A DNA stretch of 64,000 nt. Source: Qipengyuania marisflavi (lineage in GTDB: Bacteria; Pseudomonadota; Alphaproteobacteria; Sphingomonadales; Sphingomonadaceae). The position numbers and the translations under genes were made by a program. Position 1 is the first letter of the stretch, and the number at the start of each line of letters is the position of its first letter. The notes under the pieces are model-generated. The model was not told where the DNA came from. It searched no databases and saw nothing but the letters and a program-made list of their open reading frames with translations. This document shows, one piece after another, positions 8,693-18,082 of this stretch. The stretch is taken from the NCBI RefSeq assembly GCF_005884405.1, contig NZ_VCAO01000004.1, positions 1 to 64,000 of the forward strand, in the 5' to 3' direction.

Positions 8693-9071
8693 GCCGCTGG
8701 CGACCGCAAACCAGAATTGGGGTCACGCAACACTGGTTAACACGGACGGCAATCCGTTCCGACCCAACATACCTCCTCAACCGCCATCCAACACTGGCGG
8801 TGGGGGCGGCTCCGGTGGAGAGCCGAACATGAGCACTCGGTTAGACCGGCTCGAACAACATCGGACATGGCTTTGGACTGTAAGCGGAATTGCTTTCGCC
8901 GCAATTGCGAGCAGTTTCCTGTTCCTTCTCACGCAAATTGACAGCCGATTTGATCGCGTTGATGAGCCGTTAGTAACGGTTCGAGAGACAGTTGCGGCCC
9001 AATCTGTTAAAATGGAAAATGTGGAAAGTAGTCTAGATCGAATTGAGGCTAAACTCGATGAGCCAAACTGA
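8682..9071 (+). CDS. Small single-span membrane protein with coiled coil
   Basis: Not recognised as a known family. The 129-residue product has a Pro/Gly-rich N-terminal tail (about 30-48), one hydrophobic span at 63-86 (WLWTVSGIAFAAIASSFLFL), then a heptad-like coil from about 88 to the end (ENVESSLDRIEAKLDE). A start at Met50 (8829) would keep the span and coil. The upstream ATG overlaps the preceding gene, which suggests coupled expression. Such proteins are common as small accessory or holin/antiholin-like genes of islands, but no such role is shown here. Confidence 0.5.
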   Translation: MQNKPLATANQNWGHATLVNTDGNPFRPNIPPQPPSNTGGGGGSGGEPNMSTRLDRLEQHRTWLWTVSGIAFAAIASSFLFLLTQIDSRFDRVDEPLVTVRETVAAQSVKMENVESSLDRIEAKLDEPN

Positions 9072-9231
9072 TTTGAAAACAGCGATAGCGAACGGTGATT
9101 TAAAACAGTTTATAGTCGAGCGCGAGGGCAAAACCGGCGAAGAAGCCGCCTTTGACGCTACGCTGCGCTCAATGGCCGGAAAGTCGAAACCAGCTCCGAA
9201 AACATCGTCTCGGGACGATTGCGACGATTGA
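9058..9231 (+). CDS. Small hypothetical protein (57 aa)
   Basis: Not recognised. The most plausible start is the ATG at 9058, which overlaps the end of the membrane-protein gene. The product is charged, with a helical first half (TDLKTAIANGDLKQFIVERE) and a polar tail ending in acidic residues. It overlaps the remnant transposase on the other strand, and its tail may have been altered by the insertion junction. It could be the last gene of a three-gene cargo operon (8312-9231), or a truncated one. Confidence 0.4.
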   Translation: MSQTDLKTAIANGDLKQFIVEREGKTGEEAAFDATLRSMAGKSKPAPKTSSRDDCDD

Positions 9232-9349
9232 AGCGATACTCGAATTGCTTGGCGTAGAGGTCAAGATATTTCGGGCTGACACTGGTGTGCGTGCCGTTGA
9301 TTGAGCATTTCAGGTGCCGCCAGAAATTCTCGATTGAGTTGACCGAAAC
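9158..9349 (-). pseudogene. IS1595-family (ISXO2-like) transposase remnant
   Basis: The minus strand encodes the C-terminal end of an ISXO2-like DDE transposase: NSIENFWRHLKCSINGTHTS (the family's N/E block), then VSPKYLDLYAKQFEYRFNRR and MFSELVSTF. About 60 of some 300 residues survive. Upstream of VSVNS the reading continues into REP-like and RHS-like sequence, not transposase, so the gene was cut by a later rearrangement. Confidence 0.8.
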
Positions 9350-9363
9350 CGTCCCTGTATTCA

Positions 9364-9382
9364 GGGGACACAATACGTAATT
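9364..9382. repeat. REP-like motif, inverted copy
   Basis: GGGGACACAATACGTAATT is the reverse complement of 8032-8050 with one mismatch in 19. It sits next to a small palindrome, TCCCTG-TATT-CAGGGGA, just before the transposase remnant. The two copies face each other across about 1.3 kb that contains the three small genes. Confidence 0.7.
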
Positions 9383-9385
9383 GTG

Positions 9386-9436
9386 GACCTCGTACAGCAG
9401 CCTCAGCGGATCGTACCGCAGCCGCGCTTTGACCTC
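9386..9436 (-). pseudogene. Second RHS-repeat remnant
   Basis: The minus strand reads EVKARLRYDPLRLLYEV, which matches the RHS core segment that normally lies between YDVEN and RFLYDGDALVAEY, exactly the part missing from the fragment at 7793-8020. The two fragments are probably pieces of one ancestral RHS gene separated by rearrangement and insertion. Confidence 0.6.
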
Positions 9437-9493
9437 ACCGGCATATTGCAACGCTTCGCTTTGTGCCATGGCTGAACCGCGCCTCACTTAACT

Positions 9494-9523
<30 letters not shown>
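9437..9523. repeat. Imperfect direct repeat, copy 2
   Basis: Bases 9437-9488 resemble the CoA-ligase 3' end (7746-7797), and 9494-9523 is identical to 7793-7822. Copy 2 differs by a roughly nine-base insertion between its two halves. The acs half is the native gene end here; the ligase half is the transplanted one. Confidence 0.8.
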
Positions 9524-11443
<1,920 letters not shown>

Positions 11444-11549
11444 ACTATTCCCTCGCCGCTGGATATGCGGGGCGATCATAGCTGCCAGAGCCCCGCGCTG
11501 AAAGGCGGTTTGACCGGGCGGCTATGCAAGTGTCATCCGTATTGCCGAT

Positions 11550-11564
11550 GTTCGTGTTATGTTC
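11550..11564 (+). promoter_or_regulatory. LexA (SOS) box, GTTC-N7-GTTC
   Basis: GTTCGTGTTATGTTC is an exact match to the direct-repeat SOS box of alphaproteobacteria (GTTC, seven bases, GTTC). It ends 12 bases before the ATG of the Y-family polymerase, where bound LexA would block transcription. DNA damage would therefore induce this polymerase. Confidence 0.85.
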
Positions 11565-11576
11565 TAATTCGAAGCC

Positions 11577-12926
11577 ATGGACCAGACCCGGCGATTCGGT
11601 AGCGATGATCATAGCGACGCGAAGCGGCTTTATCTCGACTTCGACAGCTTCTTTGCGACTGCGGAGCAGCATTTTAATCCCGATTTGCGCGGTAAGCCTG
11701 TGGGGGTGGTGCCGCTGGATTCGCCGCATACCGGCTGCATTGCGATCAGCCGGGAGGCCAAGGCACTTGGCCTGAAGACCAATATCTCGATTGCCGAGGC
11801 GCGGCAGGCTGTGCCCGGGATGATCTTCGTGGTGGCGCGGCCCGACGCCTATGTGCGGCTGCATCACCGAATTCTGGCGGTGATCGGGACGTGCCTGCCT
11901 GTCGCCAAGGTCAGGTCGATTGACGAATTGGTATGCCATCTCCTTGCCTTCGAAACCGAGCAACCAGCTGCCTTGGCTCAGAAAGTCAAAGATGCTCTGG
12001 CCAAGCATTTCAGCGCTGTCCTGACCTGCTCCATCGGAATCGCGAGCACCGAGCTGCTGGCAAAAATCGGGGCCGAAATGAACAAGCCCGATGGGTTCGT
12101 GCTTTTGCGCGGGTCCGAACTTCCCGGTAGGCTGAATCACCTCGCGCTCAGGAAAATTCCGGGCATCTCGACCGGGATCGAGGCTCGGTTGCATGCGGCT
12201 GGTATCTTCGACTTTTCAGCCTTGTGGTCGCTTGGCCCCAAACACCTGCGCGCGCTGTGGGGCAATATCGAAGGCGAGCGGTTCTGGAACAGTCTGCATG
12301 GCGAACCTGTCGAACGCCCGCCGACTGTAAAGCGGATGTTCGGGCACAGCCGGATGCTGCCGCAGGATTGGCGCACGCCCGAAAAGGTCCACCAATGCGC
12401 TCGTCAATTGTTGCTGAGCGCCAGCAGGCGGCTGCGCCGTGCCAATCTCAAAGCATCCAAGATGACAATCGGCCTGCGTGGAGGGCGGGATTCCTCCATG
12501 CGCAGGAGAAACAAAATGACCAGACACTGGAATTGCGAAATCGCATTTCCGCCTGCCCGCGATGACATCACATTGCTTAAAACGTTGGCGGAAGCCATGC
12601 GTGATTGCGATCAGGAGCTGCGTTCGAGGCCGGAATTGGTGAGCATCACCCTGCATGGGCTGGTGCCGGAAGAGGAAATCCAGCGCGATCTTTTCAGTGA
12701 CGCTGGATCAGGCTCATCACAGGACAAGGCGAAATGGGAAAGGCTCAGCGACACGCTGGACCGGCTGCGAACGACGCATGGGCCCGCTGCCATCAGCCTG
12801 GGGCCGAAAATGGATATGCCGGGCGGATATGTGGGAGCCAAAATTGCCTTTGGCCGGATTCCCGAATTGGCGGATTTTAGCGAGGCGCAGACGGAGGACG
12901 GAGCGACGCATTTTTGTTCGCTATAG
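11577..12926 (+). CDS. Y-family DNA polymerase (DinB/ImuB-like), SOS-controlled
   Basis: A 449-residue Y-family translesion polymerase. The first metal-binding motif is LYLDFDSFFATAEQ (about 18-31) and the second is RSIDELV (about 118), where DinB usually has SIDEAF. The palm and helix-hairpin regions follow (CSIGIAS, ALRKIPGIS). The C-terminal little-finger region is longer than in DinB and lacks an obvious beta-clamp motif. Both catalytic acids are retained, unlike ImuB. No imuA or dnaE2 lies beside it, so it is probably a free-standing lesion-bypass polymerase. The SOS box just upstream shows its control. Its end overlaps the bufC stop. Confidence 0.85.
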   Translation: MDQTRRFGSDDHSDAKRLYLDFDSFFATAEQHFNPDLRGKPVGVVPLDSPHTGCIAISREAKALGLKTNISIAEARQAVPGMIFVVARPDAYVRLHHRILAVIGTCLPVAKVRSIDELVCHLLAFETEQPAALAQKVKDALAKHFSAVLTCSIGIASTELLAKIGAEMNKPDGFVLLRGSELPGRLNHLALRKIPGISTGIEARLHAAGIFDFSALWSLGPKHLRALWGNIEGERFWNSLHGEPVERPPTVKRMFGHSRMLPQDWRTPEKVHQCARQLLLSASRRLRRANLKASKMTIGLRGGRDSSMRRRNKMTRHWNCEIAFPPARDDITLLKTLAEAMRDCDQELRSRPELVSITLHGLVPEEEIQRDLFSDAGSGSSQDKAKWERLSDTLDRLRTTHGPAAISLGPKMDMPGGYVGAKIAFGRIPELADFSEAQTEDGATHFCSL

Positions 12927-13691
12927 CGCCGCTCCGGCGATCCAGCCGCGGCCCAGCCAGCCGCCCAGCAATCCGCCCGCCATTGCGATCCCAGCTTCCT
13001 CGCCGTGCTGTTCGATCAGCATGGCGCACAATTCGCCGTAGCTGGTGCCAGCCAGCATCGCGGTCAGTGCCTGGCCTTCTGCGGCGCTGACGATCTGGAA
13101 CATGGGCCTCTCCTCTTCGCGCCATACCGCGCAGGCGCTGGGGGCGGCAAGCCGCAGATCATCGGGGGGAAGGGGCTCGGAAGGATCGGAGTTCCAGATT
13201 CTCGGGAGGTCGAACGCCGTGCCTACAACCACCATTCCTGACGCAAACCGCAGGGTGAGATCGGCCCAGTCAGCCTCGGCAAAATCAGCGGTGGCAGCAC
13301 CGAAGCCCGCTGCATCCAGCGGCGCGGCATCCTCGGCCACGAAGGCGGTCTGCATCGCCCATTCGAGCCAGGCCAGCTCGGCCACCTCTGGGTCCTGTGC
13401 GAACAGTTCGGCGCAGGTCGCGTCGAAGCCTTCGCCCAGCAAATCGAGCGTCCAACTGCTGGGCGGATGGGCGATCACATGATGGCTGGCCGCGGCGCGA
13501 AAGGCCTCATCACCCACCCATGCCGCAGTGCGCGCAAAACTTTCACGCAGGGCATCGACCAGCGTGGCGCGGTAAGCGTTGCGGTAGATGGCGAAGCCCT
13601 TGCGCCGCCGGTCGTCCCAGCTGTCCGGCAGCGCGATTTCATCATCGTGAATGGCACCAAGAAATTCGCTTTGCAGCACAGCCAAAGTCAT
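12921..13691 (-). CDS. bufC: BufC: DUF2063-type partner of the bufferin-maturing oxygenase
   Basis: A 256-residue protein with the N-terminal DUF2063 fold ([37 protein letters not shown]) that in bufferin systems recruits the precursor peptide to the DUF692 enzyme. The second half ([15 protein letters not shown] onward) is the usual extension of BufC proteins. It starts on the ATGA-type overlap with bufB, so the two are translated together as the enzyme complex. Its 3' end overlaps the convergent polymerase gene by a few bases. Confidence 0.85.
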   Translation of the reverse strand: MTLAVLQSEFLGAIHDDEIALPDSWDDRRRKGFAIYRNAYRATLVDALRESFARTAAWVGDEAFRAAASHHVIAHPPSSWTLDLLGEGFDATCAELFAQDPEVAELAWLEWAMQTAFVAEDAAPLDAAGFGAATADFAEADWADLTLRFASGMVVVGTAFDLPRIWNSDPSEPLPPDDLRLAAPSACAVWREEERPMFQIVSAAEGQALTAMLAGTSYGELCAMLIEQHGEEAGIAMAGGLLGGWLGRGWIAGAAL

Positions 13692-14521
13692 GCGGCCACC
13701 GCATTGTGCGACAGCGTCAGCGCACGGGCTTGATCCAGCTCGCCAAGCAGCTCGGCAAGCGGCGGGATATTGCCGTCCCGTTCGATCATGGTCGCGACCG
13801 GGCCAAGCGTGGCCACTGCCTGAGCGTAGAGACGCCAGACCGCATCGGGCACTGGCTGGTCATGCGTGTCGATGGCAATCTCGCCCGGCGTATTGCCCGC
13901 CAGATGGATCTGCCGCACCCGGTCGGCGGGGATTCCGGCAAGGTAATCCTGCGCTGAGAACCCGTGATTGTGCGCACTGACGACGATATTGTTCACATCC
14001 AGCAGCAAATAGCACCCAGTGCGGCGGCTGATTTCGGCGAGGAATTCCCATTCCGCCATCTCGTCTTCGGGAAAGGTGAGATAGCTTGACGGGTTTTCGA
14101 TCAACATCGCGCGGCCCAGCGTGTCCTGCGCGTGGTCGATATTGGCGCACACCACCGCCAGCGCCTCTTCGGTCAGCGGCAGCGGCAACAGATCGTGGCT
14201 GTTGTGCGCGCTGGTCCGGGTCCAGCACAGATGGTCGGACATCCACAGCGGCTCGATCCGGTCGGCCAGCTTTTTCAACCGCGCCAGATAGACGGGGTCG
14301 AGACCATCGGCAGAGCCGACCGACATGCTCACCCCGTGCAGGATGACCGGAAAATCGGCGCGCAATTCTTCAAGAATGCGCAGCGGTTTGCCGCCCGCGA
14401 CCATATAGTTTTCGGAAATCACTTCGAGGAGATCGACCGGCACGCCGCCCGCCAGAAAGTCAGGATAATGCGGCTTGCGCAGGCCCAGGCCGAAGCCGCC
14501 AAAGGGGGAAATCGTGCTCAT
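13688..14521 (-). CDS. bufB: BufB: DUF692 multinuclear iron oxygenase (MNIO), bufferin-maturing
   Basis: A 277-residue TIM-barrel enzyme of the DUF692/MbnB family. These multinuclear iron oxygenases turn cysteines of precursor peptides into oxazolone- or thiooxazole-type groups that bind copper. The metal-binding signature is spread along the sequence: VISENY (Glu37), ILHGVSMS (His62), [41 protein letters not shown] and DTHDQPV. It follows bufA2 across a 143-base gap with a strong hairpin and overlaps bufC. The order bufA2-bufB-bufC is the standard minimal bufferin operon. Confidence 0.92.
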   Translation of the reverse strand: MSTISPFGGFGLGLRKPHYPDFLAGGVPVDLLEVISENYMVAGGKPLRILEELRADFPVILHGVSMSVGSADGLDPVYLARLKKLADRIEPLWMSDHLCWTRTSAHNSHDLLPLPLTEEALAVVCANIDHAQDTLGRAMLIENPSSYLTFPEDEMAEWEFLAEISRRTGCYLLLDVNNIVVSAHNHGFSAQDYLAGIPADRVRQIHLAGNTPGEIAIDTHDQPVPDAVWRLYAQAVATLGPVATMIERDGNIPPLAELLGELDQARALTLSHNAVAA

Positions 14522-14556
14522 GCGCCAGCGCCTCGTGCCTCAGGGGAAGGGGTGGC

Positions 14557-14591
14557 GGCCCGGCCTCCGGGGGGAGGGGTCGTGCCGGGCC
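14557..14591 (-). other. Strong intergenic hairpin between bufA2 and bufB
   Basis: GGCCCGG (14557-14563) pairs with CCGGGCC (14585-14591), and inside it CCTCC (14564-14568) pairs with GGAGG (14573-14577) around a GGGG loop. GTGG/CCAC outside can extend the stem. It lies after the bufA2 stop. It has no U-tract, so it is more likely an mRNA-stability or partial-attenuation element that lets the peptide be made in excess over its enzyme than a full terminator. The structure is visible; the role is inferred. Confidence 0.5.
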
Positions 14592-14664
14592 ACCGTGGCT
14601 CTATCGGATGTGGATCATGGGAGGCCGCGCGCCGGAGGGGTCGAAGCGCCCGGCCACCCGCCGG

Positions 14665-14946
14665 TCAGCCGATATCGCCAATTGTGCCGTCCTTGGTCAG
14701 GCAATCACCGGCCTTCATCGCCTTGAAGCCGTGACCGGCGCATTCATTCTGGCCCTTGCATTCGTTCTTGGTGGTGGCGCAGTCGGCGGTCCCCTTGCAC
14801 GTGTTGACACCGTAACAATGCACGGTGTCCCCACTGTTCAGCGCAGCGCCGCGGCTGCCCTCGGGTGCTTCGGCGGCAAAGGCCATGCCAGATGACAGTG
14901 CGAAAGCGGCGGCAGCAGCGGCGGCTGCGGTGGTGCGGTGAAACAT
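14665..14946 (-). CDS. bufA2: BufA2-type bufferin precursor (periplasmic copper-binding RiPP)
   Basis: A 93-residue precursor with a Sec signal peptide (hydrophobic Ala-rich stretch ending AFA-AEA near residue 25) and a mature part with six cysteines (HCYGVNTCKGTADC, NECKGQNECAGHGFK, GDCL). This pattern is the BufA2 form of bufferins, which bind excess copper in the periplasm after BufB/BufC modify their cysteines. It is the first gene of the leftward operon and is preceded by a sigma-F-type promoter at 15003-15028. Confidence 0.9.
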   Translation of the reverse strand: MFHRTTAAAAAAAAFALSSGMAFAAEAPEGSRGAALNSGDTVHCYGVNTCKGTADCATTKNECKGQNECAGHGFKAMKAGDCLTKDGTIGDIG

Positions 14947-15002
14947 TGGGTAATCTCCTGAAACCTGAAAAATCGCGAATGTCCCGCATGGACACTGGAC
15001 AG

Positions 15003-15028
15003 TTCGGAGGGAGGGGCGTGCCGGTTAC
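15003..15028 (-). promoter_or_regulatory. Sigma-F-type ECF promoter of bufA2-bufB-bufC
   Basis: On the minus strand GTAACC (15028-15023) and CGAA (15006-15003) are separated by exactly 16 bases. This matches the GTAACC-N16-CGAA motif described for the Caulobacter sigma-F heavy-metal regulon. The -10 part is about 57 bases before the bufA2 ATG. Confidence 0.85.
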
Positions 15029-15051
15029 AGCAAGAAAAGTTATTTCTGGCC

Positions 15052-15077
15052 GTAACCAGCGCGTGTTCCGGCGCGAA
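15052..15077 (+). promoter_or_regulatory. Sigma-F-type ECF promoter of bufA1-doxX-sigma-antisigma
   Basis: On the plus strand GTAACC (15052-15057) and CGAA (15074-15077) are separated by exactly 16 bases, the same motif as the facing promoter at 15003-15028. The two -35 elements lie 23 bases apart, back to back, so one sigma factor can drive both arms. The sigma gene is in the rightward arm, which makes the circuit self-activating. Confidence 0.85.
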
Positions 15078-15142
15078 CCCTGTGACAGCTCCGGCATCGG
15101 CCAGGGCACTGTGTTCACCCCTGATTTCGAGGAACCCCTGAG

Positions 15143-15427
15143 ATGACATCCACAATTACCCGCGTCGCCGGTATCGCCCTGACCGCCAGCATTGCCGCCG
15201 GGCTGGCCGCTGCCGCCCCCGCAGCCGCGCAGAAGGCGCAGACCGAGAAATGTTATGGTATTGCCAAGGCGGGCAAGAACGATTGCGCCGCCGGTCCCGG
15301 CACCAGCTGCGCGGGAACCAGCACCAAGGATTATCAGGGCAATGCCTGGAAGCTGGTCAAGAAAGGCACCTGCGTGACGACCAAGACGCCCAAGGGCAAC
15401 GGTTCGCTCACCGCGATCAAGCGCTGA
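15143..15427 (+). CDS. bufA1: BufA1-type bufferin precursor (DUF2282)
   Basis: A 94-residue DUF2282 protein: Sec signal with the cleavage motif AAAQ near residue 29, then the conserved four-cysteine core [28 protein letters not shown] and KGTC. This is the BufA1 class of copper-buffering bufferins. It faces bufA2 across a shared regulatory region. It has no modifying enzyme pair of its own in the window, so BufB/BufC from the other arm may serve both peptides. Confidence 0.92.
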   Translation: MTSTITRVAGIALTASIAAGLAAAAPAAAQKAQTEKCYGIAKAGKNDCAAGPGTSCAGTSTKDYQGNAWKLVKKGTCVTTKTPKGNGSLTAIKR

Positions 15428-15444
15428 TCGGCGGGGCTGGAGCC

Positions 15445-15909
15445 ATGACGATGCAACCCGCGCTTTCGCTCTACGCCCGTGTGGTCACATTGATCTCGGG
15501 CCGCTGGACTGAAAGCGCGGCCTTGCTGCTTGCCCGCATTGCGCTGGCCGGGATCTTCTGGCGCTCTGGCCGCACCAAGGTGACCGAGGGCAGCTGGCTG
15601 GAAATCAGCGACATCACATATGTGCTGTTCGACAGCGAATATGCCGGGGTGCCGCTGCCGCCGGAAATCGCTGCGCCAATGGCGACCTATGCCGAACATC
15701 TGTTTCCGATCCTGCTGGTGGTTGGTCTGGCGACCCGGTTTTCCGCGTTGTCGCTACTGCTGATGACGCTGGTCATCCAGATTTTCGTCTATCCAGAGGC
15801 GTGGTGGAGCGTACATATCGTCTGGGCCGCCTTGGCCGGGTTGTTAATTGTGCGCGGCGGCGGGCTGTTCTCGCTCGATGCCTTGATGGGCAGAAAGGTG
15901 CAGGGGTGA
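15445..15909 (+). CDS. DoxX-family membrane protein
   Basis: A 154-residue four-helix inner-membrane protein of the DoxX family: RIALAGIFWRSGRTKVTE near residue 30 is the family's first helix and loop, and LFPILLVVGLATRFSALSLL begins the third helix. DoxX proteins accompany bufferin/DUF2282 operons very often, possibly as membrane redox partners, but the exact role is not known. The ATG at 15445 follows GGAGCC. Its stop overlaps the GTG start of the sigma gene. Confidence 0.85.
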   Translation: MTMQPALSLYARVVTLISGRWTESAALLLARIALAGIFWRSGRTKVTEGSWLEISDITYVLFDSEYAGVPLPPEIAAPMATYAEHLFPILLVVGLATRFSALSLLLMTLVIQIFVYPEAWWSVHIVWAALAGLLIVRGGGLFSLDALMGRKVQG

Positions 15910-16436
15910 AATCCGAAGAGGCCACTCTGGCGCGGATGATGCGCGCTGCGCAGACGGGTGACAAACGCGCCTATGCGGTGCTGTTGTCGGAGTCTTCAGC
16001 GTGGCTGGCCCGTTACTACCGCCGCCGGGTGCCCGCGCCGCAGATCGATGATCTGGTGCAGGAAGTGCTGATGGCGGTTCATGCCAAGCGCGCGAGCTAT
16101 GATCCCGCAAGGCCGTTCCTGCCGTGGCTGGCCGCAATTGCCCGCTATCGCTGGGTCGATCACCTGCGCAAGGTTTACCGCGCCGACGAAACCGAGCTGT
16201 TCGACGACAGCGCGGTGCAGGATAGCGAGGAAGACGTGGTGATTGCCCGCGTCAGCCTGGAACGGATGTTCGGCGCCTTGTCCGACAATCAGGCCACCGC
16301 CATCGAACTGGTCAAGATCGAAGGCCATTCGGTGCGCGATGCAGCCCACAAAAGCGGCCAGAGCGAAAGCGCTATCAAGGTCAATATTCATCGCGGACTG
16401 AAAAAGCTGTCCGCGCTTATCGAGAAGGCAGAATAA
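15906..16436 (+). CDS. ECF RNA polymerase sigma factor, sigma-F type
   Basis: A 176-residue ECF sigma factor with a GTG start overlapping the doxX stop (GTGA). Region 2 contains QIDDLVQEVLMAVHAKRASYD and FLPWLAAIARYRWVDHLRK; region 4 contains ATAIELVKIEGHSVRDAAHKSGQSESAIKVNIHRGLKKL. It is followed two bases later by an NrsF-type anti-sigma gene. Both promoters in the bufferin region carry the sigma-F motif, so it very likely transcribes its own operon and the facing bufA2BC operon under copper or other metal stress. Confidence 0.9.
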   Translation: MKSEEATLARMMRAAQTGDKRAYAVLLSESSAWLARYYRRRVPAPQIDDLVQEVLMAVHAKRASYDPARPFLPWLAAIARYRWVDHLRKVYRADETELFDDSAVQDSEEDVVIARVSLERMFGALSDNQATAIELVKIEGHSVRDAAHKSGQSESAIKVNIHRGLKKLSALIEKAE

Positions 16437-16437
16437 T

Positions 16438-17079
16438 ATGAGCCGGGTCAATCAAACCCTGATCGACAGCATGGTCGACGATATGCAGCCGGTCGCACCG
16501 CTGCGCGCCAATTATGGTTGGGCGCTGGTCGCTGCTGCTGCCGCCATCGGCGCGCTGGGCGTGTGGTTGACTGCGGGCCTGTGGCGCGGCGGTTATCGCG
16601 GCGATGCCGAGGCGATTTTCTATGCCGCCAACGGGATGCTGCTGGTGCTGGGCGCAGCCGCGTCGGCCAGTGCTGTGGTGATGGCATCGCCCGGCGTCGG
16701 CACGCGGCACGACGGCCCGCGCTGGGGCATGGCGATGCTGGCGGTATTGCCGCTGGCTGCAGTGGTCAGCGCTTTGGCAAAGGGCAGCACGGGCGCGATC
16801 CTGAACGATCCTTACGGTTTGGAATGCATGGCCCACGCGCTGGTAGCTTCATCCGCCACCGCCATCGCGCTGACGCTGTGGCTGCGCCGCGGCGCGCCGG
16901 TCAATCCGCGCAACGCCGGAATGCTGGCCGGGGTTGCGGCAGGGGCGCTGGGCAGTGCTGCCTATGGCTTGTCCTGCCCAATCGATACGCTGGAACATCT
17001 GGCGATCTGGCACACGCTGCCGGTGCTGATCGGCGGCGTGGTGGGCCGCTATGCCATCGCGCGAGTGCTCTCGTGGTGA
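16438..17079 (+). CDS. NrsF-type (DUF1109) membrane anti-sigma factor
   Basis: A 213-residue protein with a short cytoplasmic start and six hydrophobic helices, typical of NrsF/DUF1109 anti-sigma factors. It keeps two cysteines, Cys130 (GLECMAH) and Cys180 (LSCPIDTLEH). Their spacing fits the two cysteines reported as needed for metal-responsive control in the Caulobacter protein. It would hold the sigma factor at the membrane until metal stress releases it. It is the last gene of the bufA1 operon. Confidence 0.9.
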   Translation: MSRVNQTLIDSMVDDMQPVAPLRANYGWALVAAAAAIGALGVWLTAGLWRGGYRGDAEAIFYAANGMLLVLGAAASASAVVMASPGVGTRHDGPRWGMAMLAVLPLAAVVSALAKGSTGAILNDPYGLECMAHALVASSATAIALTLWLRRGAPVNPRNAGMLAGVAAGALGSAAYGLSCPIDTLEHLAIWHTLPVLIGGVVGRYAIARVLSW

Positions 17080-17149
17080 TGGGCGGATAGGTCTGCGCGC
17101 GGCAGGTTGTGCGATATACAAACCGGGTGTGCTGGCGTAACGCACGTGC

Positions 17150-18082
17150 ATGACCGAAACTGATCAAGCATTGCACGCTGCCACAGCCCAGATCAAGGCT
17201 GTTCGCAGCGACAAATCACTCCGCCCCACTATTGCCGGGTTCTTTGACGAGGCGACCAATACCGTCACCTATGTTGTTCACGATGCAGCTTCACGTGAGG
17301 CGGCGATAATCGACTCTGTGCTCGATTATGATGCGGCATCCGGGCGCACGGGTCATGCCTCGGCGGACCGGATCGTCGAATATGTCGGCGACAGCGCGCT
17401 GTCGGTGAAATGGATCATCGAGACCCACGCCCACGCCGATCACCTGTCCGCTGCGCCCTATCTGCAAGAACGGCTGGGCGGCAAGCTGGGGATCGGGCGC
17501 GAGATCACCCGGGTGCAGGACGAATTCGGGAAAGTCTTCAATGCGGGGACCGATTTCCAGCGTGATGGCTCGCAATTTGACCGCCTGTTCGATGATGGCG
17601 ATACTCTGGAGCTTGGCGCAATCCGCGGGACGGTGCTGCATGTGCCGGGCCATACGCCTGCCGACATGGCGTTTGTCTTCGGCGACGCTTCCTTTGTCGG
17701 CGATACGATTTTCATGCCCGATTACGGCACCGCGCGCGCCGATTTTCCCGGCGGGGATGCGGCGCAACTATTCCGATCTATCCGCCGTCTGCTCTCGCTC
17801 CCCGGCGATACTCGGGTGTTCCTGTGTCATGATTACAAGGCACCGGGGCGCGACGAATTTGCGTGGGAGACCACGGTCGAATTGCAACGGACCGGCAATG
17901 TCCATGTCCGCGACGGCGTGACCGAGGAGGAATTTGTCGCCATGCGTACCGATCGCGACAGCAAGCTGGGAATGCCGAAGCTGATCCTGCCATCAATTCA
18001 GGTGAATATCCGCGGCGGGCATCTGCCCGAGCCGGAGGGTAATGGCGTCAGCTACATCAAGATCCCGGTGAACGCGCTGTGA
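17150..18082 (+). CDS. MBL-fold persulfide dioxygenase-like hydrolase (BLH/ETHE1 group)
   Basis: A 310-residue metallo-beta-lactamase-fold protein. The metal site is in ETHAHADHLS (His93, His95, Asp97, His98), with VPGHTPADM, FVGDTIF and VFLCHDY completing it. This matches the BLH/ETHE1-like sulfur dioxygenases that oxidise glutathione persulfide to sulfite. The following genes, YeeE/YedE halves and a TauE/SafE exporter, are the usual companions in BigR-type operons. The sulfur sensor BigR itself is not next to it here. It is coupled to the next gene by TGATG. Confidence 0.85.
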   Translation: MTETDQALHAATAQIKAVRSDKSLRPTIAGFFDEATNTVTYVVHDAASREAAIIDSVLDYDAASGRTGHASADRIVEYVGDSALSVKWIIETHAHADHLSAAPYLQERLGGKLGIGREITRVQDEFGKVFNAGTDFQRDGSQFDRLFDDGDTLELGAIRGTVLHVPGHTPADMAFVFGDASFVGDTIFMPDYGTARADFPGGDAAQLFRSIRRLLSLPGDTRVFLCHDYKAPGRDEFAWETTVELQRTGNVHVRDGVTEEEFVAMRTDRDSKLGMPKLILPSIQVNIRGGHLPEPEGNGVSYIKIPVNAL

